The translations under genes and the position numbers were made by a program. A stretch of DNA of 64,000 nucleotides from an uncultured Clostridia bacterium. GTDB lineage: Bacteria > Bacillota > Clostridia > Oscillospirales > Ruminococcaceae. How positions within the stretch are numbered: the stretch's first letter is position 1; every line of letters begins with the position of its first letter. Below the pieces are notes generated by a model that made no database searches, was not told where the DNA came from, and saw nothing but the letters and a program-made list of their open reading frames with translations. Below are positions 39,050 through 49,385 of the stretch, in pieces. The stretch is taken from assembly GCA_945910815.1 (NCBI GenBank), contig CAMDZD010000003.1, positions 1 through 64,000 on the forward strand. The letters are read 5' to 3'.

Positions 39050-41291
39050 GCCAAAGCTTTTCAAGAATCCATTTATTATGGCAAGAATCAAGACAAATAT
39101 AACTACTAACCGCAAGCTTGCAACAGTAATATGTATACTCCACGCAATAGGCTTTCCGCTTGTAATGGCACTTGGAGTATATACTGAATACTACTATCAG
39201 AAATACAAGGATAATGATTATCACACACATTATCCCGATACTGAAATACTTATGGTTGCCGGAGTTATAGCCGGAATACTGGCACTTCTTGCCGGATTTG
39301 TAGTAGCAATGAATATTTTCAGGTATCAGTATAAGAAATCTTGTGTTGATATGAACCTTTCACTGCCTTTAAGTTCAACACAGAGATTTTTCACGGATTA
39401 TCTCACAGGACTGGGAATATATTTAATTCCCGCCCTTGTTGCGTGGGTTATAGGCGACTTAATCGGACTTATCGGAATCGGACTTCATCTTGAAGATATG
39501 AAAGATACTTTAAGCATAATAAATCAATGCGGAGTATGTGTAGTACTGGCAATGATTTTATTCTATACTCTTACGGTATTCTGCATAACATGTTGCGGAA
39601 GTATATTTGAAGCGATAGCATCATCAGTGCTTATAAACGGAATTATACCATTATTTTTGCTTGTATTCGGATTCTGTATCTGCAATTCAAATCCGTACGG
39701 AGTAATGGACGATGTAATAATGCTTGAACAGATTTATTTTACAAGTCCTTTCGGCTGTGCAATGTTTGTATTTCAGATTGCGGATAACGGAACAACTAAT
39801 ATGCCGTATTTCTGGAGCTGGCTTATATCCATAATAATCTATATAGCTCTGATTGTTGCACTGACATATTTTCTCTATAAAAAGAGAAAGGCAGAGAGCG
39901 TATCAAAGCCGTATGTATACAGAATGCTTTACTATGCACTGACATCGGCAATGCTTTTTATAATCATATATGCAATATCACTTTCGGGCGATGATTTTAT
40001 AGGAGCAATATTTGTCGGAGCAATAATATATTTCCTCTTTGAAGTAATTACAAAAAGAGGATTCAAGAAATTCCACTATTCTGTATTCAGATTTATAGGA
40101 ACAGTAGTTTCGATATTTATCATAGTTGCTGTAAGTGATATATCAAACGGATTCGGAATATATAAGTATGTACCCAATCCGGCAGGTGTTGCACAGGTAT
40201 CTATGAGAGAATACGGAAGTATGACAAAAAGCTTTAATGAAATAGTTGATTACGGCAGTAATATGTATTCTGACCGCAATATAATAAGAACTGTTACAGA
40301 AATTCAGAAATCTTATATTGACCAGTATGAACACCCCGAAAAATATGAAGATTATGAGATAATTGATGTATCTGAAAATACTGATAATAATACAATAAAT
40401 TTTAATAATGATATAGAACTTGAGATAAGATATTATATGAAGAATGGCAATATCGTTTCGAGGCGATATGATATTCTCTATGAGGATTTTTATAAAATCA
40501 CATCAGCAATATATACATCAGATGAATTTGCAGACTATGCAGAAGATATAATAAGAGAATGCTATTCACATTACAGTTATCCATTAAGAAACATTACTTT
40601 TTCCGAGTCTAAAACAGAAACACAATATGATATACAGATTAATAAAAGCTCCCTTGAGGAACTTATAACAGCATATCAGACTGACCTTAAAAATATGACT
40701 GCTGAGGATTACTGTTCAAAGCAGATTATAGGCTATATAGGAAACGGACTTGAAATCAGGGAAAATTTTGAAAATACAATAGCATTTATCAAGGAAAACA
40801 GACCGGATTTCAATACAGACGGCGATAATTTCAAGTTAAGCAGTTTTGAAAATGCTACGGTCTGTGTTTATCAGAATGTTATTCCGATTGATAATATTAT
40901 CAATTATAATAACAGTTCGGAATACCGGAGAATTTCTGAAAGATATATTCTTATGTCAGACAGGTATACGGGAGCAGGAAAAAAACCATTTTCAATAGGC
41001 ACGAATACTGTTGACGCAGACCTTGAAAAGCTTATAAATGTATCAAAAAACGTATACGACAGTACGGAAACCGGCGGTATGATAATTATTAATAACTATG
41101 CTTACTATATTCCAAAGGAATATAAAGAGCTTGCCGACAAGGTATATAAAAAGCTTTTCGGAAATACTGTATATTATTATGATGAGGACGGCGACGAGTA
41201 TTATATTAACGAATACGGAGCAAACGTATATACAGGATACAGCAAAGATAAATATATCGGAGAAACTGCTTTACAATCATATTATGATTAA
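39024..41291 (+). CDS. ABC-type multi-pass membrane protein (permease partner)
   Basis: Several hydrophobic segments; start set to MTAVKSISKPK, overlapping the ATPase gene. Confidence 0.78.
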   Translation: MTAVKSISKPKLFKNPFIMARIKTNITTNRKLATVICILHAIGFPLVMALGVYTEYYYQKYKDNDYHTHYPDTEILMVAGVIAGILALLAGFVVAMNIFRYQYKKSCVDMNLSLPLSSTQRFFTDYLTGLGIYLIPALVAWVIGDLIGLIGIGLHLEDMKDTLSIINQCGVCVVLAMILFYTLTVFCITCCGSIFEAIASSVLINGIIPLFLLVFGFCICNSNPYGVMDDVIMLEQIYFTSPFGCAMFVFQIADNGTTNMPYFWSWLISIIIYIALIVALTYFLYKKRKAESVSKPYVYRMLYYALTSAMLFIIIYAISLSGDDFIGAIFVGAIIYFLFEVITKRGFKKFHYSVFRFIGTVVSIFIIVAVSDISNGFGIYKYVPNPAGVAQVSMREYGSMTKSFNEIVDYGSNMYSDRNIIRTVTEIQKSYIDQYEHPEKYEDYEIIDVSENTDNNTINFNNDIELEIRYYMKNGNIVSRRYDILYEDFYKITSAIYTSDEFADYAEDIIRECYSHYSYPLRNITFSESKTETQYDIQINKSSLEELITAYQTDLKNMTAEDYCSKQIIGYIGNGLEIRENFENTIAFIKENRPDFNTDGDNFKLSSFENATVCVYQNVIPIDNIINYNNSSEYRRISERYILMSDRYTGAGKKPFSIGTNTVDADLEKLINVSKNVYDSTETGGMIIINNYAYYIPKEYKELADKVYKKLFGNTVYYYDEDGDEYYINEYGANVYTGYSKDKYIGETALQSYYD

Positions 41292-41323
41292 ATAAATCAG
41301 ACAAAAGAAAGCCATATAAAAAA

Positions 41324-41365
41324 GACAGCGGATATAAATATAAAATCCGCTGTCTGATTTTTTTT
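41324..41365. terminator. Convergent terminator
   Basis: GACAGCGGATATAAATATAAAATCCGCTGTCTGATTTTTTTTT. Confidence 0.7.
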
Positions 41366-42171
41366 TATTCCTTGTTTGATTTGATTTCCTCAATGAGTTC
41401 TCTGAAAGTCTTTCTTGTATTGATTTTCAGTTTAGGAAAAGCGTTTTCGATACGTTTATTTATAATGCCTTTAGATTCGGTAATATTTTTATATTTTTCT
41501 TTAATTTCCTCAAGATGCTGACACTTTTCGGAAATTTTTTCCTTGTATTCTTCATTCTTTTCCATAATGGTGCTGACTTTGTCATAAATTTTCTCACCAG
41601 TAAAATCTGATATATTACGCATTTCATCGGATATTGACTGTATAAGCCTGATGTTTTTCCTGATTTTCATAATTGCAAGAACAGTTATAATAATATCGCT
41701 TAAAATACCAGCAGAAAGTACTGAAATAATAATTATTCCGATTAATCTTGGTACAAAATCCACGAATTTAATTATAATCGGGTGAATGACTCTTACAACG
41801 ATTATGCAGGCAAGTCCCCACATAAGAGAAAATTTAAGGCATATGTAACCTTTTATATTGAAATGTTCATCGGAATAATCCCACCATTTTTCATTGAAAA
41901 TCTTTTCAAGAATAAAACCCGTAACAAATTCAAGAGCAGTGGTAAGTATTACCGAACCGAAAAACAAAACGGGCAGATTATCCTTAACGGGATAGATACA
42001 CATTACAACAGCAACGACTCCGAAGCCGTAAATAGGACAGTAAGGGCCATTCAGAAAACCTCTGTTTACAAATTTACCGGAATTTACACAGGCATATATA
42101 ACCTCTGTACACCAGCCGAGAAAAGCATATATAAAGAAAAAGAATACAATCTGATATGCACTGAATATCAC
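41365..42171 (-). CDS. Putative ABC transporter permease (PF06541-like)
   Basis: FFFIYAFLGWCTEVIYACVNSGKFVNRGFLNGPYCPIYGFG, FNEKWWDYSDEHFNIKGYICLKFSLMWG. Confidence 0.82.
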   Translation of the reverse strand: MIFSAYQIVFFFFIYAFLGWCTEVIYACVNSGKFVNRGFLNGPYCPIYGFGVVAVVMCIYPVKDNLPVLFFGSVILTTALEFVTGFILEKIFNEKWWDYSDEHFNIKGYICLKFSLMWGLACIIVVRVIHPIIIKFVDFVPRLIGIIIISVLSAGILSDIIITVLAIMKIRKNIRLIQSISDEMRNISDFTGEKIYDKVSTIMEKNEEYKEKISEKCQHLEEIKEKYKNITESKGIINKRIENAFPKLKINTRKTFRELIEEIKSNKE

Positions 42172-42218
42172 ACAGCACCTCCTTAATGAAAAAGGCGGAA
42201 ATAAATCCGCCCTGTATA

Positions 42219-43382
42219 TCAGTTGAATATTTCCTTTATTTTATCAAGGAATGATTTGCGTTTAGTATAGTTGGTATCAGATAGTGATTCCTCAAAATCC
42301 TTGATAATATCCTTCTGCTTTTTGGAAAGATTTTTCGGAACTTCGATAGTAATCTTTACATACTGATGACCTCTGTCCGAACTTCTGAGCTTTTTAACAC
42401 CCTTGTTTTTAAGTCTGAATACAGTTCCGGGCTGTGTACCTTCTCCGATATTGTATTTAACATTTCCGTCAATAGTAGGAACAGTAATTTCCGCACCGAG
42501 AACAGCCTGAGCATAGGTAACGGGGATTTCGCAGTGAATATCATATCCGTCACGGGTAAACAGAGGATGAGCCTTTACGGAAACAGTAATATTGAGGTTA
42601 CCGTCTGGACCTCCGTTTATACCGCAGTCGCCCTGACCTGAAAGTCTTATAGTCTGACCGTCCGCAATACCGGCGGGAATGTCAACAGTAACAGTTTTTA
42701 CGACACGTTTTCTTCCGACACCGTGACAAGCATCGCAAGGATTCTTGATAATTTTACCTTTACCACCGCAGTGGGGGCAGGGCTTAGCGGAAGAAATAGC
42801 ACCGAAAGCAGTTCTCTGAGTAACCTTTATTGAACCACGTCCCTGACAGTCGGGGCATATTTCAGCAGAAGTACCCGAGTGAGTACCAGTACCGTGACAC
42901 ACATCACAGGTTGTCATTCTGTTTATTTTTATATCCTTTTTGACACCGTTGCAGGATTCCATAAAGGTAAGTATAACAGATTCATTAATATCAGAGCCAC
43001 GTCTCGGAGCGTTGGCAGAAGAACGTGAGGAGGAGCTTCCGCTGAAACCGCCTCCGCCACCGAATCCAAAGCCACCGAATATGCTGTCAAGAATATCACT
43101 CATATCAGTGAATCCGCCCATACCACCCATACCGCCTCCGCCACCGAATGACGGGTCAACGCCGGCATGACCGAACTGGTCATATTTTGCACGTTTGTCA
43201 GGGTCAGAAAGGACTTCATAAGCCTCATTAGCCTCTTTAAATTTTTCTTCACATGAAGGGTCATCAGGGTGCAAATCGGGGTGAAATTCTCTTGCTTTCT
43301 TTTTGAAAGCCTTTTTTATTTCATCTTCGGAAGCACCTTTCTGAATCCCCAGCACTTCATAATAATCTCTCTTATCAGCCAT
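42219..43382 (-). CDS. dnaJ: Chaperone DnaJ
   Basis: J-domain with HPD, G-rich linker, four CxxCxGxG repeats. Confidence 0.97.
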   Translation of the reverse strand: MADKRDYYEVLGIQKGASEDEIKKAFKKKAREFHPDLHPDDPSCEEKFKEANEAYEVLSDPDKRAKYDQFGHAGVDPSFGGGGGMGGMGGFTDMSDILDSIFGGFGFGGGGGFSGSSSSRSSANAPRRGSDINESVILTFMESCNGVKKDIKINRMTTCDVCHGTGTHSGTSAEICPDCQGRGSIKVTQRTAFGAISSAKPCPHCGGKGKIIKNPCDACHGVGRKRVVKTVTVDIPAGIADGQTIRLSGQGDCGINGGPDGNLNITVSVKAHPLFTRDGYDIHCEIPVTYAQAVLGAEITVPTIDGNVKYNIGEGTQPGTVFRLKNKGVKKLRSSDRGHQYVKITIEVPKNLSKKQKDIIKDFEESLSDTNYTKRKSFLDKIKEIFN

Positions 43383-43518
43383 AGAAAAGCTCCTTTACAG
43401 CCGGCAGTTATGCAAAAGTGCCGGATTTTTTTCTGATTTTTTAAATATCCCTATATAGACCTTTAGGGCAGAAGTGAAATTCCGCCCGTCAGGTTGCATT
43501 ATTTATTGATTGTATAAA

Positions 43519-45366
43519 TTATTCTTCTGTATAGTCAGCGTCAACAAAATCGCCGTTGTCATCATTATTGTCTGATGAAGTATTTCCGCCTGTGAACTGT
43601 GACGGGTCAACGCCTGCTCCGTTAGGATTAGCCTGTGAGTAAACCTTTGATGAGAGGTCATAGAAAGCCTTCTGAAGTTCATCGGATTTAGTCTTGATAG
43701 CGTCATAGTTTTCAGCCTTGAGAGCGTCTTTGAGTTCATCGATTTTAGCCTGAATAGGAGCTTTATCGGAATCGCTTACCTTATCGCCGAAATCATTGAG
43801 AGCCTTTTCGCACTGGAATACAAGGTTTTCGGCATTATTCTTAGCGTCAACCTGTTCACGACGTTTTTTATCAGCTTCAGCGTACTGTTCAGCTTCCTTA
43901 ACAGCCTTGTCGATATCGTCTTTGGACATATTTGTTGAAGCAGTGATTGAAATATTCTGTTCTCTGCCTGTACCTTTATCCTTAGCGGATACGTGAACGA
44001 TACCGTCCTTATCAATATCGAAAGTAACTTCAATCTGAGGGATACCTCTCGGAGCGGGAGCGATACCGTCAAGACGGAATGTTCCGAGGAGCTTGTTATC
44101 CTTGGCAAATTCACGTTCACCCTGAAGAACATTGATGTCAACAGCTTCCTGATTATCAGCATAAGTTGAGAAAATCTGTGATTTCTTAGTCGGGATAGTG
44201 CTGTTTCTTTCAATCATTCTTGTGCAGATACCGCCGGCAGTTTCGATACCGAGTGAAAGCGGAGTAACATCAAGGAGGAGGAGACCGTTTTTAACGTCAC
44301 CGCCGATAACACCGCCCTGATAAGCAGCACCGAGAGCAACACATTCATCAGGATTGATGCCCTTGAATGGTTCTTTGCCGATAAGCTTCTGAACAGCTTC
44401 CTGAACAGCGGGGATTCTTGAAGAACCGCCGACCATAAGAACCTTGCTGAGTTCCGAAACCTTAAGACCGCTGTCATTAAGAGCCTGTCTTACAGGTCCC
44501 ATAGTAGCTTCAACGAGGTCAGCAGTAAGTTCGTTGAACTTAGCACGTGAAAGTGTAAGGTCAAGGTGCTTTGGAGTACCTGTTGAATCAACAGTGATGA
44601 ACGGAATATTTATATTTGTAGTTGTGGTTGCAGAAAGTTCAATCTTAGCTTTTTCAGCATCGTTTTTAAGTCTCTGCATAGCACTCTTGTCGCCGGAAAG
44701 GTCAATGCCTTCTGATTTTTTAAATTCAGCAACCATCCAGTCAATAATTCTCTGGTCGAAATCGTCACCGCCGAGGTGGTTATTACCGGCAGTAGCGAGA
44801 ACCTGCTGAACATCTTCACCCATTTCGATGATAGATACATCGAATGTACCGCCGCCGAGGTCATAAACCATAATAGTCTGTTCTTCTTCCTTGTCGATAC
44901 CGTAAGAAAGAGCAGCAGCAGTAGGTTCATTGATAATTCTCTTTACAGTGAGACCGGCAATCTGACCGGCATCTTTTGTAGCCTGTCTCTGTGAGTCTGT
45001 GAAGTATGCGGGAACTGTGATAACAGCTTCGGTAACAGTTTCTCCGAGATAAGCTTCAGCATCAGCCTTGAGTTTCTGAAGAATCATAGCTGAAATTTCC
45101 TGAGGAGTATATTTCTTTCCGTCAATATCTACTTTGTAGTCAGAGCCCATATGTCTCTTGATTGAAGATATGGTTTTTTCATGGTTGGTTACCGCCTGTC
45201 TTTTAGCAATCTGACCTACAAGTCTTTCGCCGGTGTTGGTAAAAGCAACAACTGAAGGAGTAGTTCTTGCACCCTCCGAGTTAGGAATAACAACAGCGTT
45301 ACCGCCTTCCATAACTGCTACGCATGAGTTTGTAGTACCAAGGTCAATACCAATAATCTTTCCCAT
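43519..45366 (-). CDS. dnaK: Chaperone DnaK
   Basis: [41 protein letters not shown]. Confidence 0.98.
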   Translation of the reverse strand: MGKIIGIDLGTTNSCVAVMEGGNAVVIPNSEGARTTPSVVAFTNTGERLVGQIAKRQAVTNHEKTISSIKRHMGSDYKVDIDGKKYTPQEISAMILQKLKADAEAYLGETVTEAVITVPAYFTDSQRQATKDAGQIAGLTVKRIINEPTAAALSYGIDKEEEQTIMVYDLGGGTFDVSIIEMGEDVQQVLATAGNNHLGGDDFDQRIIDWMVAEFKKSEGIDLSGDKSAMQRLKNDAEKAKIELSATTTTNINIPFITVDSTGTPKHLDLTLSRAKFNELTADLVEATMGPVRQALNDSGLKVSELSKVLMVGGSSRIPAVQEAVQKLIGKEPFKGINPDECVALGAAYQGGVIGGDVKNGLLLLDVTPLSLGIETAGGICTRMIERNSTIPTKKSQIFSTYADNQEAVDINVLQGEREFAKDNKLLGTFRLDGIAPAPRGIPQIEVTFDIDKDGIVHVSAKDKGTGREQNISITASTNMSKDDIDKAVKEAEQYAEADKKRREQVDAKNNAENLVFQCEKALNDFGDKVSDSDKAPIQAKIDELKDALKAENYDAIKTKSDELQKAFYDLSSKVYSQANPNGAGVDPSQFTGGNTSSDNNDDNGDFVDADYTEE

Positions 45367-45429
45367 AAAAAATCTTCCTTTCTATATATAAGCATTTAAA
45401 TGCTTAATGGTTTTTAAAATCAAGTTTAA

Positions 45430-45975
45430 TTAGTTGGCAACAACAACCATAGCAGGACGTATAAGTCTGTCACCGATTTTGTAGCCTTTCTGATAAACCT
45501 GGCAAATTTTACCTGATTCGAAATCCTTGCTGTCAACTTTGGTAACAGCGTTGTGGAGATTGGGGTCGAAATCCTCACCGAGGGCGGGAACTTCTTTAAC
45601 ATCGAGTTTATCAAGAACGGATTTAAACTGATTGAAAATCATATTCATACCGTTTTTATAGGCTTCGTCAGAACATTCAGCAATGATTGCACGTTCAAAG
45701 CTGTCTATAACGGGCAGAATGTTTTCAACGCATTTAGCAGTAGCATTTCCGAAAGCTTCGATTTTCTCTTTTGAAGTTCTCTTGCGGAAGTTATCGTATT
45801 CAGCAAAGAGCCTCAGATATTTGTCTTCGGAATCGTTCAGCTTTGATTCCAGTTCAGAAATCTTGGCTGATATGTCATCACACTCGTTTGAATTGTCGTT
45901 CTGGTCTGTATTATCTTCAGCAGGATTTTCAGAAATATCCTCCTGAACATCGGGATTTTTTTCGTTTTCTTCCAT
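45430..45975 (-). CDS. grpE: Nucleotide exchange factor GrpE
   Basis: YLRLFAEYDNFRKRTSKEKIEAFGNA; LHNAVTKVDSKDFESGKICQVYQKGYKIGDRLIRPAMVVVAN. Confidence 0.95.
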   Translation of the reverse strand: MEENEKNPDVQEDISENPAEDNTDQNDNSNECDDISAKISELESKLNDSEDKYLRLFAEYDNFRKRTSKEKIEAFGNATAKCVENILPVIDSFERAIIAECSDEAYKNGMNMIFNQFKSVLDKLDVKEVPALGEDFDPNLHNAVTKVDSKDFESGKICQVYQKGYKIGDRLIRPAMVVVAN

Positions 45976-45990
45976 TTTTCAGACTCCTTT

Positions 45991-47022
45991 CTATTTATTG
46001 CTCTCATCGTCGGGAACATCGTCCGACATAAGGAGAGTTAATTTTTCTGTAAAATATTCCACATATGGAATAATTTTAGCATAGTCAATTCTCATAGGGC
46101 CTATAATTCCTAATGAGCCGGCAGTTTTTGAACCCTTTTTGTATTTTGAAACAATCATGCTTGAATTGCCGATAATGAAGTCATCATTTTCCTGACCGAA
46201 TTTAATCTGAATACCGTTGAAAGTATCATCAAGCATATTGACGAGTTCATTTTTATGTTCAATAAATCTGACTATTTCGTCTTTGTCAAGGTCACTGCAG
46301 GAGAAAAGATTTTCTTCACCGCTGAAAGTAACGGATTTTTGTTTAAGGTCGGCAGAAAGTTCGTATATGCTTTTTACAAGAGGTGAAAGAATAACCATAT
46401 AAGCACCGAGAGCCGTAACCATTTTGTCGAAAGTTTCCTCTGAAATTTCCTCAACTGAAACGCCCTGAAGATTTTCCTGAACATAATGCGAGAAGAAGTC
46501 AAGCTGTTCATTGCTGAGGTCAAATTCAAGACGGCAGGTTTTGTTTTTGATGTTACCGCCCGAAGTAATCAGAAGAATGACATACATTCTCTTTCCCGTG
46601 GGGATTACTTCGACCTTTGATATGACGGAGAATTGCGGAGCTGAATTTGATGCAACAGCAGTGCAGTTTGTAAGTTCTGCAAGAGCAGTAACAGCATTCT
46701 GAATAATTGCATCTTCAGTAAAAGCACCGTTTTCTTCAAGCATATTGTCAAGTCTTGTGCGTTCTTCCTCGGGGAGTCTGACAGGGTTCACGAACTTGTC
46801 GATATAAAGTCTGTATCCGGCGAAGGTGGGTATTCTTCCGGCAGAAGTATGGGGCTGTTCGAGGTAGCCGAGCTGTTCAAGCACAGCCATATCATTTCTG
46901 ATAGTGGCGGAAGAAACTTTTATGTCAAGCATACCTGAAATAGCTTTTGAACCAACCGGTTCACCGGTTCTGATATACTCATCAACGACGGAAGCTAAAA
47001 CCTTTAGTTTTCTTTCGTCCAC
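45991..47022 (-). CDS. hrcA: Heat-inducible repressor HrcA (GTG start)
   Basis: DERKLKVLASVVDEYIRTGEPVGSKAIS, SSATIRNDMAVLEQLGYLEQPHTSAGRIPT. Confidence 0.95.
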   Translation of the reverse strand: MDERKLKVLASVVDEYIRTGEPVGSKAISGMLDIKVSSATIRNDMAVLEQLGYLEQPHTSAGRIPTFAGYRLYIDKFVNPVRLPEEERTRLDNMLEENGAFTEDAIIQNAVTALAELTNCTAVASNSAPQFSVISKVEVIPTGKRMYVILLITSGGNIKNKTCRLEFDLSNEQLDFFSHYVQENLQGVSVEEISEETFDKMVTALGAYMVILSPLVKSIYELSADLKQKSVTFSGEENLFSCSDLDKDEIVRFIEHKNELVNMLDDTFNGIQIKFGQENDDFIIGNSSMIVSKYKKGSKTAGSLGIIGPMRIDYAKIIPYVEYFTEKLTLLMSDDVPDDESNK

Positions 47023-47044
47023 GATTTTACACCCTTTCAATCTT

Positions 47045-47071
47045 TTAGCACTCTCTGTCCCCGAGTGCTAA
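47045..47071 (-). promoter_or_regulatory. CIRCE element (HrcA operator)
   Basis: TTAGCACTC-N9-GAGTGCTAA, perfect consensus. Confidence 0.97.
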
Positions 47072-47241
47072 TTATAATTTAGCACTATTATATCCAAAAG
47101 TCAAGGGATTTATTTATTTTCAGCCTATTATACAAAAAATCCTTATATTCGTGTGAGCTTTTGATAATATTTACAGGTCAATAATGCATTTTGGTCGGCA
47201 TAGAATTATAATGATTAAATTAAGCAGGAGGGAAAACAGCA

Positions 47242-49266
47242 ATGAAAACAAGTATAATATCACTTGCGGGAAATCCGAATGTAGGAAAATCAACGCTTTT
47301 CAATGCACTTACAGGAATGAATCAGCATACAGGGAACTGGGCAGGAAAGACGGTAACAAATTCAGAAGGAGAATTTGAATATAAAAATCATAGATTTATA
47401 CTTGAAGATGTTCCGGGAACATATTCATTAAGGGCAGTATCAGCGGAGGAGGAATGTGCAAGGGATTTTATATGTTTTGGAAATGCCGATGCCTCAATAG
47501 TGGTATGTGATGCGACATGTCTTGAAAGAAATCTTAATCTTGTATTGCAGACAATAGAAGTGTGTCCGAAAACACTTGTATGTGTAAATCTTCTTGATGA
47601 GGCGGAATCAAAGGGAATAAAAGTAGATATTGAAAAGCTTGAAAGTATTCTGAAAGTACCGGTATGCGGAATAACGGCAAGGACAGGAAAGGGAATAGAC
47701 GAAATGTGCGGAAGGCTTTATGATATGGTAATGTCGGAAGAAGTTCCCGAACCGGTACAGATATTATATGATGAAAATATTGAAAATGCGACAGAAAAAA
47801 TAATGTCAGAAATATCGGGAGATATAAAAAAATTGCCGTTAAAATTTACGGCACTTAAAATTCTTGAAGACGATAAATCTGCAATACATAATATCGAAGA
47901 ATATGAAAATATAAAAATTCCGGAATTTGAAGAAATAAAAGAATATCCGGAAAATATTTCCGACAGCATAACGGCATCGGTTATAAAAAAGGCGGAAGAA
48001 ATTGCAGGGGAATGTGTAATAACAGGAAATAAGGCATATAAGCGTGACAGAATGATTGATGATATAATAACAAGCAGGCGGTTCGGAATACCACTTATGA
48101 TAATTCTTCTGGGGTTAATTCTCTGGATAACAATAGAGGGTGCAAATTATCCGTCAGAAATACTTTCGGGGTTGCTTTTCGGGATAGGAGATAAGCTTTC
48201 AGAGCTTATTCTGAAAACAAATGCTCCGCAGTGGGTAGAGGGTGTACTGATACAGGGAATATATAAAGTCCTTGCATGGGTAGTATCGGTAATGCTACCG
48301 CCTATGGCGATATTTTTTCCATTATTTACACTGCTTGAGGATTTCGGATACTTGCCGAGAGTTGCATTTAATCTTGACAGATGTTTTAAGTGTGCAAATG
48401 CATGCGGAAAACAGAGTCTTACAATGTGTATGGGATTCGGTTGCAATGCGGTCGGGGTTACAGGGTGCAGAATAATAGATTCTCCCCGTGAACGTCTCAT
48501 AGCAATACTTACAAATAATTTCGTACCCTGCAACGGCAGATTCCCGACTATCATAGCAATAATAAGCATGTTTTTCATAACATCAAAGGGAATAGGTTCA
48601 TCGCTTTTATCATCAGGAATACTTCTTTTGACGATACTTTCGGGAATAATAATGACGCTTATAGTATCAAAAATTCTTTCATTGACGATACTTAAAGGGA
48701 TACCGTCATCATTTACGCTTGAACTTCCTCCGTATCGTAAACCGCAGTTTACAAAAGTAATAGTACGCTCAGTACTTGACAGAACATTATTCGTTCTTGG
48801 GAGAGCATGCATGGTAGCAGTACCAAGCGGACTGATTATCTGGATACTTGCAAATACGGATATAAACGGAATATCATTATTATCATACTGTTCGGATTTC
48901 CTCGACCCATTCGGGCAGTTCATAGGTCTTGACGGAGTAATACTGCTTGCATTCATACTGGGATTTCCTGCCAATGAAATAGTAGTGCCGATAATAATAA
49001 TGACATATCTTGCAGAGGGTTCAATACTGGAGCTTTCTGATTTGAATGAGCTTAGGAAATTATTTATAAATAACGGCTGGGATATATCAACGGCAGTATG
49101 TATGCTTATATTTACGCTTTTTCATTTTCCATGCTCAACAACATGCCTTACCATAAAAAAGGAAACAGGCAGTATAAAATGGACTCTTACAGCATTTATT
49201 CTTCCAACAGCAGTCGGAATAATTCTTTGCAGTGCAGTTAATTTTTTGTTTGGGATGTTCTCATGA
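47242..49266 (+). CDS. feoB: Ferrous iron transporter FeoB
   Basis: SLAGNPNVGKSTLFNALTGMNQHTGNWAGKTV, DVPGTYSL, GFGCNAVGVTGCRIIDSPRERLIAILTNNFVPCNGR. Confidence 0.95.
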   Translation: MKTSIISLAGNPNVGKSTLFNALTGMNQHTGNWAGKTVTNSEGEFEYKNHRFILEDVPGTYSLRAVSAEEECARDFICFGNADASIVVCDATCLERNLNLVLQTIEVCPKTLVCVNLLDEAESKGIKVDIEKLESILKVPVCGITARTGKGIDEMCGRLYDMVMSEEVPEPVQILYDENIENATEKIMSEISGDIKKLPLKFTALKILEDDKSAIHNIEEYENIKIPEFEEIKEYPENISDSITASVIKKAEEIAGECVITGNKAYKRDRMIDDIITSRRFGIPLMIILLGLILWITIEGANYPSEILSGLLFGIGDKLSELILKTNAPQWVEGVLIQGIYKVLAWVVSVMLPPMAIFFPLFTLLEDFGYLPRVAFNLDRCFKCANACGKQSLTMCMGFGCNAVGVTGCRIIDSPRERLIAILTNNFVPCNGRFPTIIAIISMFFITSKGIGSSLLSSGILLLTILSGIIMTLIVSKILSLTILKGIPSSFTLELPPYRKPQFTKVIVRSVLDRTLFVLGRACMVAVPSGLIIWILANTDINGISLLSYCSDFLDPFGQFIGLDGVILLAFILGFPANEIVVPIIIMTYLAEGSILELSDLNELRKLFINNGWDISTAVCMLIFTLFHFPCSTTCLTIKKETGSIKWTLTAFILPTAVGIILCSAVNFLFGMFS

Positions 49267-49308
49267 AAAAATCGGAGCAGTTTCTATATCTGCTCCGATT
49301 TTTTAATA
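49267..49308 (+). terminator. Intrinsic terminator after feoB
   Basis: AAAATCGGAGCAGTTTCTATATCTGCTCCGATTTTTT. Confidence 0.75.
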
Positions 49309-49385
49309 AAAATTTGAAATAATAGTGACAAACAGGAAAAAATATGCTATAATATGTAAACAATAAAAATCAGGAGAGTGAATCT

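Noticed and set aside
41782-42186. 134-aa plus-strand ORF opposite the PF06541-like gene
   Set aside because: Antisense; the minus-strand frame has recognisable family motifs.
42940-43170. Proline-rich plus-strand ORF (PPPPPNPKPPN, PPIPPIPPPPP)
   Set aside because: Antisense translation of the DnaJ glycine-rich linker.
43503-43739. Short ORFs with LSRL-type repeats in the dnaK region
   Set aside because: Frame-shifted or antisense readings of dnaK.
48147-48974. 275-aa minus-strand ORF inside feoB
   Set aside because: Antisense to a clearly recognisable FeoB; no family motif and low-complexity Ser/Ile-rich composition typical of shadow ORFs.
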